Shown here piece after piece: positions 32,476 to 44,029 of a stretch of DNA of 64,000 nucleotides (the stretch's first letter is position 1; each line of letters starts with the position of its first letter). The notes under the pieces are model-generated. The model saw only the letters and a list, made by a program, of their open reading frames with translations. It had not been told where the DNA came from and ran no database searches. The stretch comes from Gautieria morchelliformis (taxonomy: Eukaryota; Basidiomycota; Agaricomycetes; Gomphales; Gomphaceae), in assembly GCA_015179125.1 (NCBI GenBank), contig WHVA01000179.1, forward strand, positions 62,001 through 126,000, in the 5' to 3' direction. The position numbers and the translations under genes were made by a program.

Positions 32476-35400
32476 CTCCCCCTCAGCGAGAAGTCCCTTC
32501 GGCAAAATCCTAATTTCCCTAATAGGTACCTATGTTGGTGCAAGTCCAGTCCCTTTGTAAATATGTCCACTACGTTCTCTTTCGTCGGTACGTACGTAAG
32601 TGAGGCCTCGTGAGAGGCCACTTTCTCACAGATGAAATGATATGCGACATTGATATGTTTGGTATGCGCATGATACGTTGCGTCATGCGAGAGTGTAATG
32701 GTGCCTAGATTGTCTGATCGAAGTGACATGGGCTGGGCTTGATCTATTCCTAGCTCCTCGATGAAGCGCCTCAGCCAGATCAATTGCTTGGCACCCTTGG
32801 TGAGTGCCATGTATTCGGCCTCCGTGGTAGATAGCGCGATCGTTCGCTGCTTCTTCGAGCTCCATGCAATGGCTCCCCCTCCTAGTATAGCTACATAGCC
32901 ACTAATAGACAGTGCATCGTTTCTATTAGCATAATCTGAGTCAACAAATATTTCGAGGTCGAGACCAGCGTCTCGTCGGAAGGTTATGCCGTCGTCACGT
33001 GACCCCTTGAGGTACCTGAGCGTGTGCTTGATTGCCATCCAGTGCTCGGCTCCGTAAGTAGTAGTGAATTGGCTCAGATGTTGTACGGTAAAAGCCAAAT
33101 CAGGTCGCATGCTGAGTGCTGCATACATTAGTGATCCGATTGCTTTGGCATAGGGTACTTCAACAGTTGGACCTGTTGAGTCCATAGGTGTTGTGAGTTT
33201 GATCATTTTGTGCAGGGGTGTAGATACGGAATGTGCCATAGCCATGTTGAATCGATCGAGTATGATGTCGATGTAATGTCCTTGAGACATAATCAGTGTT
33301 CCCTCATCCCTATTCCTCTCAACCCTAATTCCCAAGATTTTCTTCATTTCTCCTAAATCTGTTAAAGGGAATTTTCCATGAAGCTCCCCCTTGAGCTTAA
33401 CCATCCCTTCTTTGCAATCAGCAAATAGTCTGAAGTCGTCCACGTATACTGATATGACTTTGATTGAGTCCTTATCTTGCCTGATGTAGACGCATTCATC
33501 GGCTGTGCTTTGATGGAAGCCAAGATCGAGTAGTAATTTGCGTAAGCGCTGATGTCAAGCTCATCCCGATTGCTTGAGTCCATAGAGCGCTCTGTATATT
33601 CTTAGAACACGTCCAGATCCATCATCAAAACCGTCGGGCTGATGCATGTAGATCTCCTCATCTATGGTTGAATTGAGGTAGGCGCCTTTGACATCCATCA
33701 TTTCGATTTCCCAATCGAGTGTGTTTGCGATGGCTAATAGAACACGTAGTGAATCAAATTTGACCATGGGTGAAGTTATTTTGTAGTAATCCATCCCTGG
33801 CCTCTGTGTGAATCCTTGAGCCACAACCCTTGCTTTAGCCTTATCGAATTGTCCATCCGGTTGCGTTTTGACAGCGTATACCCATCGGCAACTGATAGCT
33901 ACTCGTCCGGGTGGTAGTTCTGTTAATTCCCATGTTCCTAATGTTTTGTGTTGATCCATTTCAATTTCCATCGCTTTCTCCCAGATCGGCGCATCATCAC
34001 GTGATACCGCCACTCTGTAATTCTCAGGTTCAGTGACGATTTCTCTTGTTATGTAAACCTGCTCGGTGCGTCCTGAATCATTCAGTTTCCGGTAATCCGG
34101 TCTTTGAGTGATACGCGCGCTCCGTCGAATCTGTGGAGCTGGCGCTTGTTCAGGTGGATCAGGAACGGGCATCGTCTGGGGTGATGACATCTGCGGGGTA
34201 GATGGGATCGGGTCCGGCACATGCTCGCGTGGTGAGTGCTCCCCCTCGAGTGGTGCCGTAGTACTGTCATCATCGTCGTTATCCGGGATAGGATAGAGTT
34301 TATTGTCACTTTTGTCGAATGTGATATTTCTTGAGATTTGAATGTGCTTTGAGACTTTATTGTAATACCTCCAGGCTTTTGCATGTTCTGCTACTCCAAC
34401 GAATATATGTTCTTCTGCCTTTGGATCAAGTTTGGCTCGACGTTGATCCAGCACCATAACCCAGCAATTTGTCCCGAAGTCCTCTAGACGCGCTATGTTT
34501 GGCTTCTTGCTGAATAGTGCCTGGAACGGCATTGCGTCATCTCCAAGCGCTCGCGTGGGTGATCGGTTTTTGATATAACATGCGTAAGCCACGGCCTCGG
34601 GCCAGAGTATTTTTGGCAGGTTCTTGGCAAATATCATTGCCCGTGCGTGCTCGAGTAAGGTCCGGTTGAGTCGTTCGGCGATTCCATTCTGGGCTGGGGA
34701 GTATGGAGCTGTGGTCTCCATGATAATGCCATATTTTGCACAAAATTCCTTGAAATTCTTATTGACATATTCCCCTCCATTATCTGAGTGAACCCTCTTC
34801 AGTTTCTGACCTGTTTGGGTCTCGAGGAATGCTTTGTACTTCTCGAAGTGTTTGAGCGCTTCATCTTTGGTGCTCCCGAAATAAATGACCGTGTATCTGG
34901 ATTTGATATCCGTGAAAGAATAGAAATACTTTTCACGTGATGGTCCCTCGGTCTGGGCAGGCCCCCATACATCGGATACTGTTAGGTCACCGACCTGTTC
35001 TACAGTGTCCTCGGCTCTTTTGGGGAACGGCTCCACGTGCCGTTTGCCTTGTATGCAGGCTTTACACTGACTTGGCTCTTTTGACTCGTCAATCTCAAGT
35101 CCAGTAACTAGATCGTTAGATTTCAACATCTTTATGGAATTTATGTTGACGTGCCCGAGTATCCTGTGCCATTTGTCCCATGACCGTCCCTTTGCCGCTG
35201 CGGCAAAGTCCCGTGCCTTGATTGATCAAGTGACTCGTGCCTTCATACAGAATAGCCTCCCGCGCTTCTGTCCCTGTGCGAAAATAACTCCGGCGCGTGA
35301 TTTGAATTCGATGCCGGTGCCTGTAAATGTGGCCGTGTTGCCCTTATCAGTTAGATGCCCTACACTGATAAGGTTGTTCGGCGCATCTAGTGCATGCTTG

Positions 35401-36452
35401 ACGTCACGTAGTTCAATCGTGTTCATCTTGGCGCCGATCTTGAATTCCATGTATATAGTGCCTCGGCCTTGTGTATGTAGTACCGCACCAGGTGAAATTC
35501 CTTCAATTTCTGATGGTTCCTCGGCATAGCTAGCGAAATCGTTTCGGCTTCGAGCTATGTGTGTTGTTGCCGCTGAATCGGCTAGCCAGTCAGATGCAGA
35601 TATAGCACTGTATGCTACCTCCTTAGATACAAATGCGAAGTCCTTTTCTTCTGCTTGTTTAACCATCTCTTTGTTCCCTGATTTGAACCACTTTGGTGCT
35701 TGGCCTTCCTTGCCGCCACCTTTTGCCCAGCAGTCCTTCACGTAATGACCCTTCTTGCCGCAATTTCGACATTTTCCCTTTGTTGCTCCTGAGTCGTCTT
35801 TCTTGGGCCTGTGACGTTGTTGCGCCTTAAGCGCCGTCTGCCGTGCCGATCCAGCTTTCCGTGCTCGATCCTCATCGAGGACTTGAGCTATTAATATATC
35901 AGCTGTTGTCCCGGCTCCACTGGCGTTTACTGCCGTAATAAACGCCGACCAAGAATCTGGTAATGATGTCAGCAACGTGTTCGAGAACTCGGTGTCACTG
36001 ATGTAATGTCCCCGCGCATTCAGTTCCTGTTGAATGCCACGGAGCTTGCGTACGTGCTCCTCCATGTTCGCGCCGTCCTCGGCAAGCGTCCGGAAGAAAT
36101 CTCTTCGGAGATTTACAATTCCCACTGCTCCCTTAGATTCGAAAATTGCTTGTAAACTAGTCCATACAGCAAATGCAGACATCGTCTGATTGATGTAAAC
36201 TAGTTGTTCATCGGCGACTCTAAGGCAAATCTCTTTTCTAGCTTTCTTGTCCTTCCTTCTCCAATCGTCGATTTCCTGCTGCTCGGTCGCAGTGACGTTG
36301 TCGGCATCTGCCGGTCTCGGTTCCATCTCCCTGCCGATAGCCACGTCCCACAGATCTAAATCATCGAGTATCCACTCGAGCCGCCGGCGCCACGCCGCGT
36401 AATTATCCCCGTTCAAGGGGTCGATCTTTTACGTGTTATTGCTACTCGACAT
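32424..36452 (-). pseudogene. Copia Gag-Pol polyprotein with four stop codons
   Basis: One frame of ~1342 codons from the ATG at 36452. Motifs: zinc knuckle CRNCGKKGHYVKDC, protease LADSAATTHI, integrase WHRILGHVN with catalytic D/D/E (SDVWGP, HSDNGGEY, NGIAERLNR), RT CRWVYAVK, YGLKQSG and VYVDDFRLF, RNase H SDYANRNDALSISGY and LSTTEAEYMAL. Stops: TAA at 36429-36431, TGA at 35226-35228, 33561-33563 and 33555-33557. Each fits a single transition from CAA, CGA, CGA and TGG respectively. No frameshift is present. Confidence 0.93.
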
Positions 36453-36524
36453 CGTTGATCGGTATTGAGTCGTTGGAGTATAGAGCGTAGTTGGAGTAAG
36501 CTAGATTTGTAGTAGTTTAGTTAT

Positions 36525-36541
36525 GGCCGGGGCCCATAACC
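36525..36541 (-). promoter_or_regulatory. Copia primer-binding site (half-tRNA iMet type)
   Basis: Immediately after the 5' LTR the minus strand reads GGTTATGGGCCCCGG. GGTTATGGGCCC is the form of PBS known from Drosophila copia, which pairs with the anticodon arm of initiator tRNA-Met cut in half. Confidence 0.75.
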
Positions 36542-36748
36542 TGTGGAACGAAGGAGTAATAATAATCTGTTATTCTACAATCTATACAAGATCGTCTGTC
36601 CTTATATACTAAATATGATGTTCCTATATTACCAATCCTTCGAGCTGATGCTGTGCCGATGCCGTGCCGGTGCACCAGCATCCCGGAGTCGAGAGCGATC
36701 TCGAACTTCCGGCTAAGTGCGTGCCGGCTCTGCCTCGGCGGTGTAACA
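36542..36748 (-). repeat. Copia 5' LTR
   Basis: 207 bp; begins TGTTACACCG on the minus strand where the 3' LTR has 16 extra bases. Confidence 0.9.
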
Positions 36749-37577
36749 GTTAGAAGCCCGGCCCATTTGTGGGCTCAATGTGGGCTTGGGCCGGGCTAGG
36801 CCGGGCTCAAGTACGCCGGGCCGGGCCGGGCTTCGGGCTTGAGCCCGAGCCCAGCACATCACTATATCCGGGCCCACATAGGTGACTAAGAATGCGGCTG
36901 GACGGAGCACGCATACAGCATATATAGTTGAATCAAGGGAGAAACGGAGCCAGCCGGGCTCCAAAAGGTGAAGCAGTATAGCTTTCATCAAGTACACCCA
37001 ATGGAAATGCAGTATATGGTCAAGGCCTAAGGCCAAGGGCCCCACGCACAGGAAGAACAGGGAGAAGCGGACAACAGACCCATCACATCCACGCAGCGTC
37101 TAACAATGACTTGGCCAATCAACTAACGATCCCCATTGTTGCGACCGCATACCTTAGTTCTCAAATTGGGTCAACAAAAGAATTTCTTTCATAGGTCAGT
37201 AAACTAAAGCTAAAGAACAAGAGGGCAATTGAGCGACTTGGGATTGTTCAAGCGATGCCAAAGCACAAATGGTGTTCCAAAAATTGCTCAATCTCGCAAG
37301 AAAGTCTTAGACCGGTTCGGATACGTAATTTGCAATCAGCAAAAGACTGTGCCTCGGTATAACGTCGCTGGCGACAGTACATGCCCGAGACCGCCAGGAC
37401 AGTGGTGAATGTACGAACAAGAGATGACGTAACGCATCGAGCACACACGTGCACCATGGGGCTACGCGAAAGCATGGGTGTCTGTGGCAGTAGTGTTTCT
37501 ACACGCCTTGTTCTCGCGAAGCCTGAATATCGAGGTGTGTTTTGAGTTCCTCCTGCTTTTTAGGCTTACAGTTCCGA

Positions 37578-38015
37578 GCTTACTTCTGCCTGTAGCTTGA
37601 GGATTGCGGCAGGTGCGTTGGTATGTGCCTAATCGTCGTTGTGATGCTGCAATATAAGTGAGTAATCTAGTAGCCTGTCGAGGCGATCAATATCCGTACC
37701 TGATCGAGCTTTCCGACAGATCCCTTGGTTGGAAAGTTGCATGACTAGACAGGACTGGACAACACGCAGCTCTGTGCAAGCCTGCGTTGCGCTGCTATTT
37801 CTCTGGACAGAGATGAGGGATCATGGGCCAGGTAAGTGTTGCGCCTTACACTTGTTTTTTTATCTTTAATCGTTATACTGCAGATCCCGCTGGGCACGGC
37901 CCGGCCAGGGGTATGACGGAAAGCTCGATTGGGGCACTTCAAGAGCACGCATTATGAACACGGGAGAGGGTGGTGACGATGTCATGACAGTGACAACGAT
38001 GAGGAAATTGAGTGA
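37578..38015. repeat. Segmental duplication, copy 2
   Basis: Direct copy of 21657-22090, lying in the spacer between the arms of the 31-40 kb inverted repeat. Confidence 0.8.
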
Positions 38016-38359
38016 CAACGCGCGTTTTTCGAAGAATGCGACAAAGACCGCTTTGCTGGTTTTCATTTGCAAAGAAGGTACTCCTTTTTTTATTTCATAT
38101 TCAATGTCTCTGTAACACCTATTTCACTATGGCCCTCGCGGAAAACAATATCTCGTCCTTCAGCGTCGACCGGGACTGTAAGCGCTGCCAGAGCTTGGCC
38201 ACTACATGACTGCTCATAACGGTCGCCGCCCCTGAGGTCAACCGCATCCACGTATTAGCCTCGTAAAATCTGATCTTGAGTCTGTGCTGTTGCCTAGCAC
38301 GCGCCCATACTTTCTACAATCCTGCTGGGCCAATGAAGTGCACAGGCTGCCTGTGGAGC

Positions 38360-38560
38360 CATGGTGAGCTTTCTCGACGTCCGAAAAACACTCAGGCTCA
38401 TGCTCTCTCCTGGTCGTGCTTGCAGCTTCCATCGGTACAAAGACGTGGAACCATATGTTCCCGCCACCACATAGCTCAGCGCATTGATGCAATCGTGAGC
38501 CTGGAATGGAGGGAGCAGATTAATCTCATACAGGTGAAAAGTGTCTTGGAGGTAGGAATT
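38360..38560 (+). pseudogene. Delta-COP fragment, copy 4 (internally deleted)
   Basis: ATG plus an intron-1-like stretch, then VVLAASIGTKT, the expected delta-COP N-terminus, then directly IDAIVSLEWREQINLIQVKS. The middle of the longin domain is missing. The acceptor before VVLAAS reads CTG instead of CAG. Confidence 0.65.
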
Positions 38561-38961
38561 ATATGTCAGCTCCTATTCTTCCCTATCATTCGGCGCATCC
38601 CACACCATATACGACCTCCGAAACCCCCACCGCCCCTCCCAACATTCCACCATCCAGAACCTACTGCTCTACATGGCACCTCGAGCAATTTACCTCCGAA
38701 ACTACGGCAACGCCCGGTCCCCGTTCTCACTCCGATTCGGGCTAACGTATCAGCTCAACGACTTCTCACTCTCCCTCACTCCGCTCTTCGTCCGACACTG
38801 TATCCCGAGGAGACGTGACACCCTTGTCCCCGTCCAGGAACGGTGGAGTATCCCCTGCCAGCGCTACGACGACAGCGGTAGGTCACGGTGTTTGACTCCC
38901 AGTTTACGCTGCTGTGGTCGACATTCTACTATGATACAGCGCCCCGCGCAGCTTCCCGAGT

Positions 38962-40081
38962 GTCATGGTTAGACGCTGCGTGGATGTGATGGGTCTGTTG
39001 TCCGCTTCTCCCTGTTCTTCCTGTGCGTGGGGCCCTTGGCCTTAGGCCTTGACCATATACTGCATTTCCATTGGGTGTACTTGATGAAAGCTATACTGCT
39101 TCACCTTTTGGAGCCCGGCTGGCTCCGTTTCTCCCTTGATTCAACTATATATGCTGTATGCGTGCTCCGTCCAGCCGCATTCTTAGTCACCTATGTGGGC
39201 CCGGATATAGTGATGTGCTGGGCTCGGGCTCAAGCCCGAAGCCCGGCCCGGCCCGGCGTACTTGAGCCCGGCCTGGCCCGGCCCAAGCCCACATTGAGCC
39301 CACAAAACTTGCGGAAGCCCGGGATTTACTGGATATATATAGTGCGTCTTTGCCTGGATTCTGATGGTGAACTGTATATACATGAAACAAGGTTATTCCC
39401 CTCGCGCGGTCTCACTACTCACCTGAGCCTTATGTTGAGTCGACCGAAGTAGAAAATTACCACAACCGAGGGCCGGATATGGGACATGCATATACTATAC
39501 TTGACATGATCGATCGTCGCACCGTTCCCTGTGGGCTGAGTCGCTGTGTCGAGCGACATGCAAGCATCTTGCACATCGTTGCACACGACGAGCTCATCAC
39601 GCAGCAATGTCGTGTCTAAATATAGAAGACGACATGCAGGACATCGCACGTCCCGTGCGCGGTATCTCCGCGCTACGACGGGGATCCCCATTCAATTCCC
39701 GTCCAGTAACTCCGCTTGCCCAACGGTGACATTCTTTCCCCCCACCCAAACCTGTATAAAGTCCGCCCTCTCTCTCTCCGAAAATGCCCACGAGTCCTCG
39801 ATTCCAAACCCCACCATCCCTACACTCTAATAATCATCACGTCGCCCGTCAACCCCTATGGGTGACAGAGTGCCGCTGTGAAGATCCGTGCTTGCTGTCT
39901 GCGGTGACGAGCAGCGTTGGTTACTCGTCGTTCGTCACAGGCTGAGCAGCAGAAGGGTACGGTGGAGCAGGCCAAGGTACAGTGAAGGGAATGGCGGACT
40001 CGGCAGCGTCCACCCTGCAGCCCGAGGTACGTGCATATATGCGCTCACTCGCCATCAGTCAAAGAAATCGGCCACGGGCGA
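38962..40081. repeat. Right arm of the 31-40 kb inverted repeat
   Basis: Uninterrupted 1.1-kb arm, serving as the empty-site reference for the solo LTR. It contains G+C-rich AGCCCGGCCC runs (~39220-39300) like subterminal sequences of some hAT elements, but no terminal inverted repeat was found. Confidence 0.88.
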
Positions 40082-40135
40082 CACGATCTCTGGCAAATCG
40101 AACGAGAATAGCGAGTCGGCTCTTCCAATCACGGT
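39752..40135 (+). other. Candidate promoter and short spliced exons
   Basis: TGTATAAAG at 39752-39760 lies ~30 nt before ATG 39783, which opens ~54 codons (MPTSPRFQTPPSLHS). A second ATG (~39991) opens MADSAASTLQPE up to a GTACGT donor; joining at CATCAG (~40056) keeps frame with KKSATGDTISGKSNENS to a GTGAGC donor (~40135). Protein unrecognised. The left-arm copy has the solo LTR between TATA and the second ATG. Confidence 0.4.
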
Positions 40136-40139
40136 GAGC

Positions 40140-40845
40140 ATATGTCTTCTCTATGGATATCATGAATGGAGAGTCATGAGGAGAAGATACAAGACATCAT
40201 ATCACGGGTGAGCTTCTGTCCGTATTAGGGCGCAACTGTAGAACAAAGAAGCATGCGAAGCAACGCGAGATACAGTACCGCGAATAACAGAACCGTGCTA
40301 TGTAGTCCCAACCCTGGCTGCCAGTCTTCCCCGTATCTCAGTCCCGCGCCGTCGTCCCTTCGCCCGCCTGCATTCCAGGGCTTGGGTAAAGCTGGGGAAG
40401 AAGGAAAAACGCAAGCCCTGATCTGGCCGACCCTTCTTGAAGTAGCTCTCGCTGCGTCGGAGGACTCGGAACATTGATCAACTTCCCCTGCCGCCTCTGC
40501 CCCGGAGCCTGTCGAAGAGAAGGTAGTAAACCTTCCTGCTTTGAGCAGACGCAGGGGTATGCTTGGTATTGGGAAGATGTTGACGCTTATCTCCAGTAAG
40601 TAAACCATCTTCACATCGTCCCACCACGCCAGTAGCGTAGATGGCCAGAATTTCCGGGATGCCGAAACTGTCGCCATTATGTAAGTGGCACGTGCTGTCA
40701 CACTTAGTCACGGCAACAAAAGCCACCCAGCGAATACTGCCCTCTCGACTGTTGCCTGCACATATATTTATCATTTCAGTCATTAACTCAATACTGAACA
40801 AGGTAGAAATTTCGCCTCTGTCACGGTTATAGGCATACCCGGACT
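40140..40845. other. No gene recognised
   Basis: Short ORFs only. A GTAAGTAAA donor-like site at ~40597 follows a small open block ending WYWEDVDAYLQ. Confidence 0.4.
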
Positions 40846-40849
40846 TCTA

Positions 40850-41770
40850 CTACTGCTCAGGGAGATAATGCAAGCGATGACGACTATGATGACGCCGACG
40901 GGGGCGTGGAAGATATCAAGGCCAATACCTTTGAGGAATTGCGCTGTGTGGAACGCGACGATGACACTGATCCCGTAAAGGAAAAGGGGCGGGGCGTTTT
41001 CGGCATGAAATTCATGCAGGATGCGATGGCACGGATGTGCAGCGTGTCTCCGAAGCCGCGGATGACTTCTGGGATGCAATAGCGCGGCTCGGCGGGAGCG
41101 GGGAAGATGCGGATGGCGGGGAGGAGTGCTACTAGAGTGTTGGCGGGGAGGCTGTCGTTTTCGGCCTGGCCAAGCAGTGGTATGTCGTGTTGATGTTCTC
41201 GGAGTTGTGGGGACATTCTGACCGTGGTGTGACTTAGGTTAAACTTAGGGCCTGTCGCTCCACCCGATATCTGTAGCACATTGAAGTCGTCTGAAGCAGC
41301 ACCCACGGGCGGCTCCAGCACGAGCTGGAGATCGCCGGGCACGGCGGCGGCCTGCGACGCCCCGACGCACGTCCTCGCCGTCTACGCGCCTACGCCTACT
41401 CTCTCCCCCGGTTTCCCTGGTGCAGACGATTCGTTCTTCCCCGCAGGTACGGCCCGACGATTTGCGAGTGTATTCTCCTTCTCGTCCTGCCAAGCAGCGC
41501 ATAGCGAGCGTAAATGCCAACCCATAGCTTCATCCGCACGCATCTCCACACAGTCACGGCAGAAGACGAGATCCTCATTAACAAAGACAGTGCTGGAGCG
41601 GACAGGCCGAAAAACCAATGAAGGGGCGTCTGAAGAACTTCGAGGTTGAGGAGCATCAGAAAACTAGGGACGGTGCCGTCGTTGAGATCTCGATGGAAGA
41701 TGTGCTGGAGTTGCCGAGTACTCGAGATGCAGAGTCAAGCGCCCAAGGAACCCACATGCAAGGCTTAAGC
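40850..41770 (+). pseudogene. Utp14-like fragment, copy 2
   Basis: Frame with SDDDYDDADGGVEDIKAN, then GVFGMKFMQDAMARM, then (shifted) ADDFWDAIARLGGSGED and, past 41570, INKDSAGADRPK and EEHQKTRDGAVVEISMEDVL. Same block order as 24900-25950 in inverted orientation. Frameshifts and stops between blocks make it non-functional. Confidence 0.62.
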
Positions 41771-41936
41771 TACGCCAACGAAGGCCAGGGAGAAGGGGAG
41801 CAGCGCAATGTAACCATGACATTCCCGATCGGGAAGCTGTGCGAGGTAGTAGAGTGTCGACCACAGCAGCGTAAACTGAGGAGGAGGAACCCCGGGACAG
41901 TCGCATAGACAAGTCACAGACGACGGCTATGATCGA

Positions 41937-42415
41937 TCAGTAATAGCAATTAGTTTCGGAGGTAAATTGCTCGAGGTGCCATGTAGAGCAGTACGTTCGG
42001 CTCGCGATTTCATCGAATGCGCCGAATAGCGAGAACGCGTGCCCCGAAGTCTCCCGTTCCACAGCTGATCGACACAGGTCGAAAACAACGCGAGCAAACA
42101 GGCGCAACATCTCGATGTGCTGTAGGATATTTGACGCCTTGGTTGTTGGTGATGAGAAGGATGTAGAGCTCCTCCAAAGGGTGGTAGAATAGCGAACGTC
42201 AAGAGTTTCCACCAAAGAATGTGATGAGCTTAGGAAATGATGTGAAGATGGATTATATTCGTGACCGTGGCATCTTTGAAACTAGAGCAAGTGAACAGCT
42301 GAAAAGAGGTATTAGAACTAGGCGGGAACATACGTGTCCCTGGAACGACAGAAGCTGCATGACCTGGAGAGAGCATTAGCTTGATCGTTTCTCGGACGTC
42401 AAGACAGCTCACCAT
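41937..42415 (-). pseudogene. Delta-COP N-terminal fragment, copy 3
   Basis: ATG at 42415 is followed directly by an intron-like block (GTGAGC ... CTAATGCTCTCTCCAG), the same place an intron is inferred in copy 4. Later ASNILQHIEMLRLFARVVF and LCRS, AFSLFGAFDEIAS match the delta-COP longin domain. The 3' end is fused to a sequence also found at ~38640-38710. A retained intron points to DNA-level duplication, not retroposition. Confidence 0.68.
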
Positions 42416-42630
42416 CCTGTAAGCTTTATTGGCACAGCAGGAGGGGGGCTAGGATGGTTGTGTTACTAATTCCTTTTGTTCAAGTTATGCGGCCGCAACA
42501 CTGGGGACTGTTCAATTGATTAGTAAGTATAGTCTTTGTTCGAAAGGAAAGCCGGCACGGCAGGACACCCATTGTGCAAATTCTTCATATAAGCCTATCC
42601 TCCCATTACTGACCGGAAACAACCACCACC

Positions 42631-43725
42631 ATGGACCATGAAATTCCCCCCAGACTCCATGATCTTGGCATTTGCCCTTGCCATTGGCGTCCAATGAACT
42701 GGCTGGAGGATGTCCGTCCTCTTCTGCGCGCAGCGCAACCTTTCCCTATCGAAGGGCTCCCACTGCCACTGCCCATCCCGGCGTTTCCAGCACCGCCGCC
42801 CCTCCCGCCGTTCCCAGGACTGCCGCCCCTCCCGCCGTTCCCAGCACCGCCGCACCTCCCGCCGTTACTACCGCCTCCGCCCATCCCGCCGTTTCTACAG
42901 CCACCACCCATCCCGCCGTTTTTACAGCCTCCACTCATCCCGCCGTTCCCAGCACCGCCGCACCTCCCGCCATTCCTCCCGCCTCCGCCTATCCCGCCGT
43001 TTCTACAGCCACCGCCCATCCCGCCGTTCCCGGCACCGCCGCAGCTCCCGGCGTTCCCAGCACCGCCGCTCATCCCGTGGTTCCCACCGCCACCGCCCAT
43101 CCCGGCGCTGCCACCACCGCCGCCCATCGCGCTGCCACCACCTCCGACCATCGCGCTGCCACCACCGCCGTCCATCCCGGCGCTGCCACCACCGCTCCCG
43201 ATCCCGGTGCTCTCACTGTCAGCCTCCCTCTCCCCGGCACCCGCCCTCTCACCGGTGTCGACCCTTACACCGCTATCGGAACTCACCCCACTTCCCGCCT
43301 CCTCACCGCATCCCAAACTCTCCCCGCCGCCCGGACTGTTGCCACCACCCGCCCTCTCACGGCCGTCGACCCTCACACGGCCGTCGACCCTCACACCGCT
43401 GTCGGTCCTCACACCGCTTCCCACCCCATCACCGTGTCCCACACTCTCACCACCGCCCGCACTCTCACCACCCGAGCTCTCACCGAAGGGTAAGGAGAAG
43501 GTGAAGGCTGAGGAGGTTGAGGTCAGTTTACCGCGCCGGAGCAGCCGCCCTCGCAAGCCGGTACAACGATATACCTGCGTGGGCCTGCAACCCGATCTGG
43601 GCGAGGGGTCCAGCCGAGGTAGGCTGCCGGTCTCTGCGAGGGACAGCGAAGCGAGAGGAGATGGGGGGAGGGGACGACGTGCCGCAGAGAGAAAGACGAG
43701 AGGCGCTGCCCGTGGGCCGTATTAA
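42631..43725 (+). CDS. Proline-rich protein gene, copy P3
   Basis: 364 codons. Same architecture as P2: LGICPCHWRPMNW near the N-terminus, a long PIPALPPPP/PPIPPF tract, Ser/Thr/Pro region, PRRSSRPRKPVQRY, then the LGEGSSRGRLP and GDGGRGRRAAER tail. ATG lies 216 bp from the divergent delta-COP fragment ATG. A second frame continues to 43987 (SPDPFESPVDEHRHYYGP...), so splicing after ~43690 could extend the protein. The first 500 bp recur almost unchanged at 63498-64000. Confidence 0.6.
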   Translation: MDHEIPPRLHDLGICPCHWRPMNWLEDVRPLLRAAQPFPIEGLPLPLPIPAFPAPPPLPPFPGLPPLPPFPAPPHLPPLLPPPPIPPFLQPPPIPPFLQPPLIPPFPAPPHLPPFLPPPPIPPFLQPPPIPPFPAPPQLPAFPAPPLIPWFPPPPPIPALPPPPPIALPPPPTIALPPPPSIPALPPPLPIPVLSLSASLSPAPALSPVSTLTPLSELTPLPASSPHPKLSPPPGLLPPPALSRPSTLTRPSTLTPLSVLTPLPTPSPCPTLSPPPALSPPELSPKGKEKVKAEEVEVSLPRRSSRPRKPVQRYTCVGLQPDLGEGSSRGRLPVSARDSEARGDGGRGRRAAERKTRGAARGPY

Positions 43726-43987
43726 TATACCCAGACGCCCGATCGATCCAGGAGAGTCGACTCAGTCTCCATCCAAGTCTCCGGATCCCTTTGAATCTCC
43801 GGTGGACGAGCACAGGCATTATTATGGACCATTCCAATCTAAAGATCACCAGTCTCTGTTACAACCTCGATCAATTCGTCGTTGGACCCTCGCTGTATTT
43901 GATGCCCCGGATGAGCAACTGGTGGAAGAGCTTGACCGACTTCGCAACATTGGATGGGGCCCAGGTTTCCAGGGCGAACTTGCTTGA
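43726..43987 (+). other. Possible spliced extension of P3
   Basis: Open frame containing DAPDEQLVEELDRLRNIGWG, not low-complexity, ending TGA at 43985-43987. It would need an acceptor such as TACCCAG (~43733). No family recognised. Confidence 0.35.
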
Positions 43988-44029
43988 GTCAAGAACGAAA
44001 CCAACAAGCCCACACGTGCAGAAAACCAA

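Larger units (their letters stand above)
32253..36748 (-). mobile_element. Ty1/copia element, 4.5 kb
   Basis: LTRs 32253-32475 and 36542-36748 with a perfect 5-bp duplication GTTAG (32248-32252, 36749-36753). Minus-strand polyprotein order gag-PR-IN-RT-RH is that of copia. LTRs differ by two substitutions plus a 16-bp deletion in the 5' LTR near its start, so insertion was recent. Four in-frame stops make it defective. Confidence 0.96.
31043..37110. repeat. Left arm of a 1.1-kb inverted repeat, split by insertions
   Basis: 31043-32252 plus 36749-37110 is the reverse complement of 38962-40081. The left arm is expanded by a solo LTR (31189-31615) and a copia element (32253-36748). The arms differ by point changes and a ~14-bp indel near the copia site. 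Confidence 0.88.

Noticed and set aside
33555..35228. Programmed stop readthrough in the copia polyprotein
   Set aside because: Four stops at scattered positions, each a single transition from the expected codon, fit decay better than one regulated readthrough.
36749..37110. hAT terminal region suggested by AGCCCGGCCC repeats
   Set aside because: No terminal inverted repeats or 8-bp duplication found at the ends of the repeated unit.
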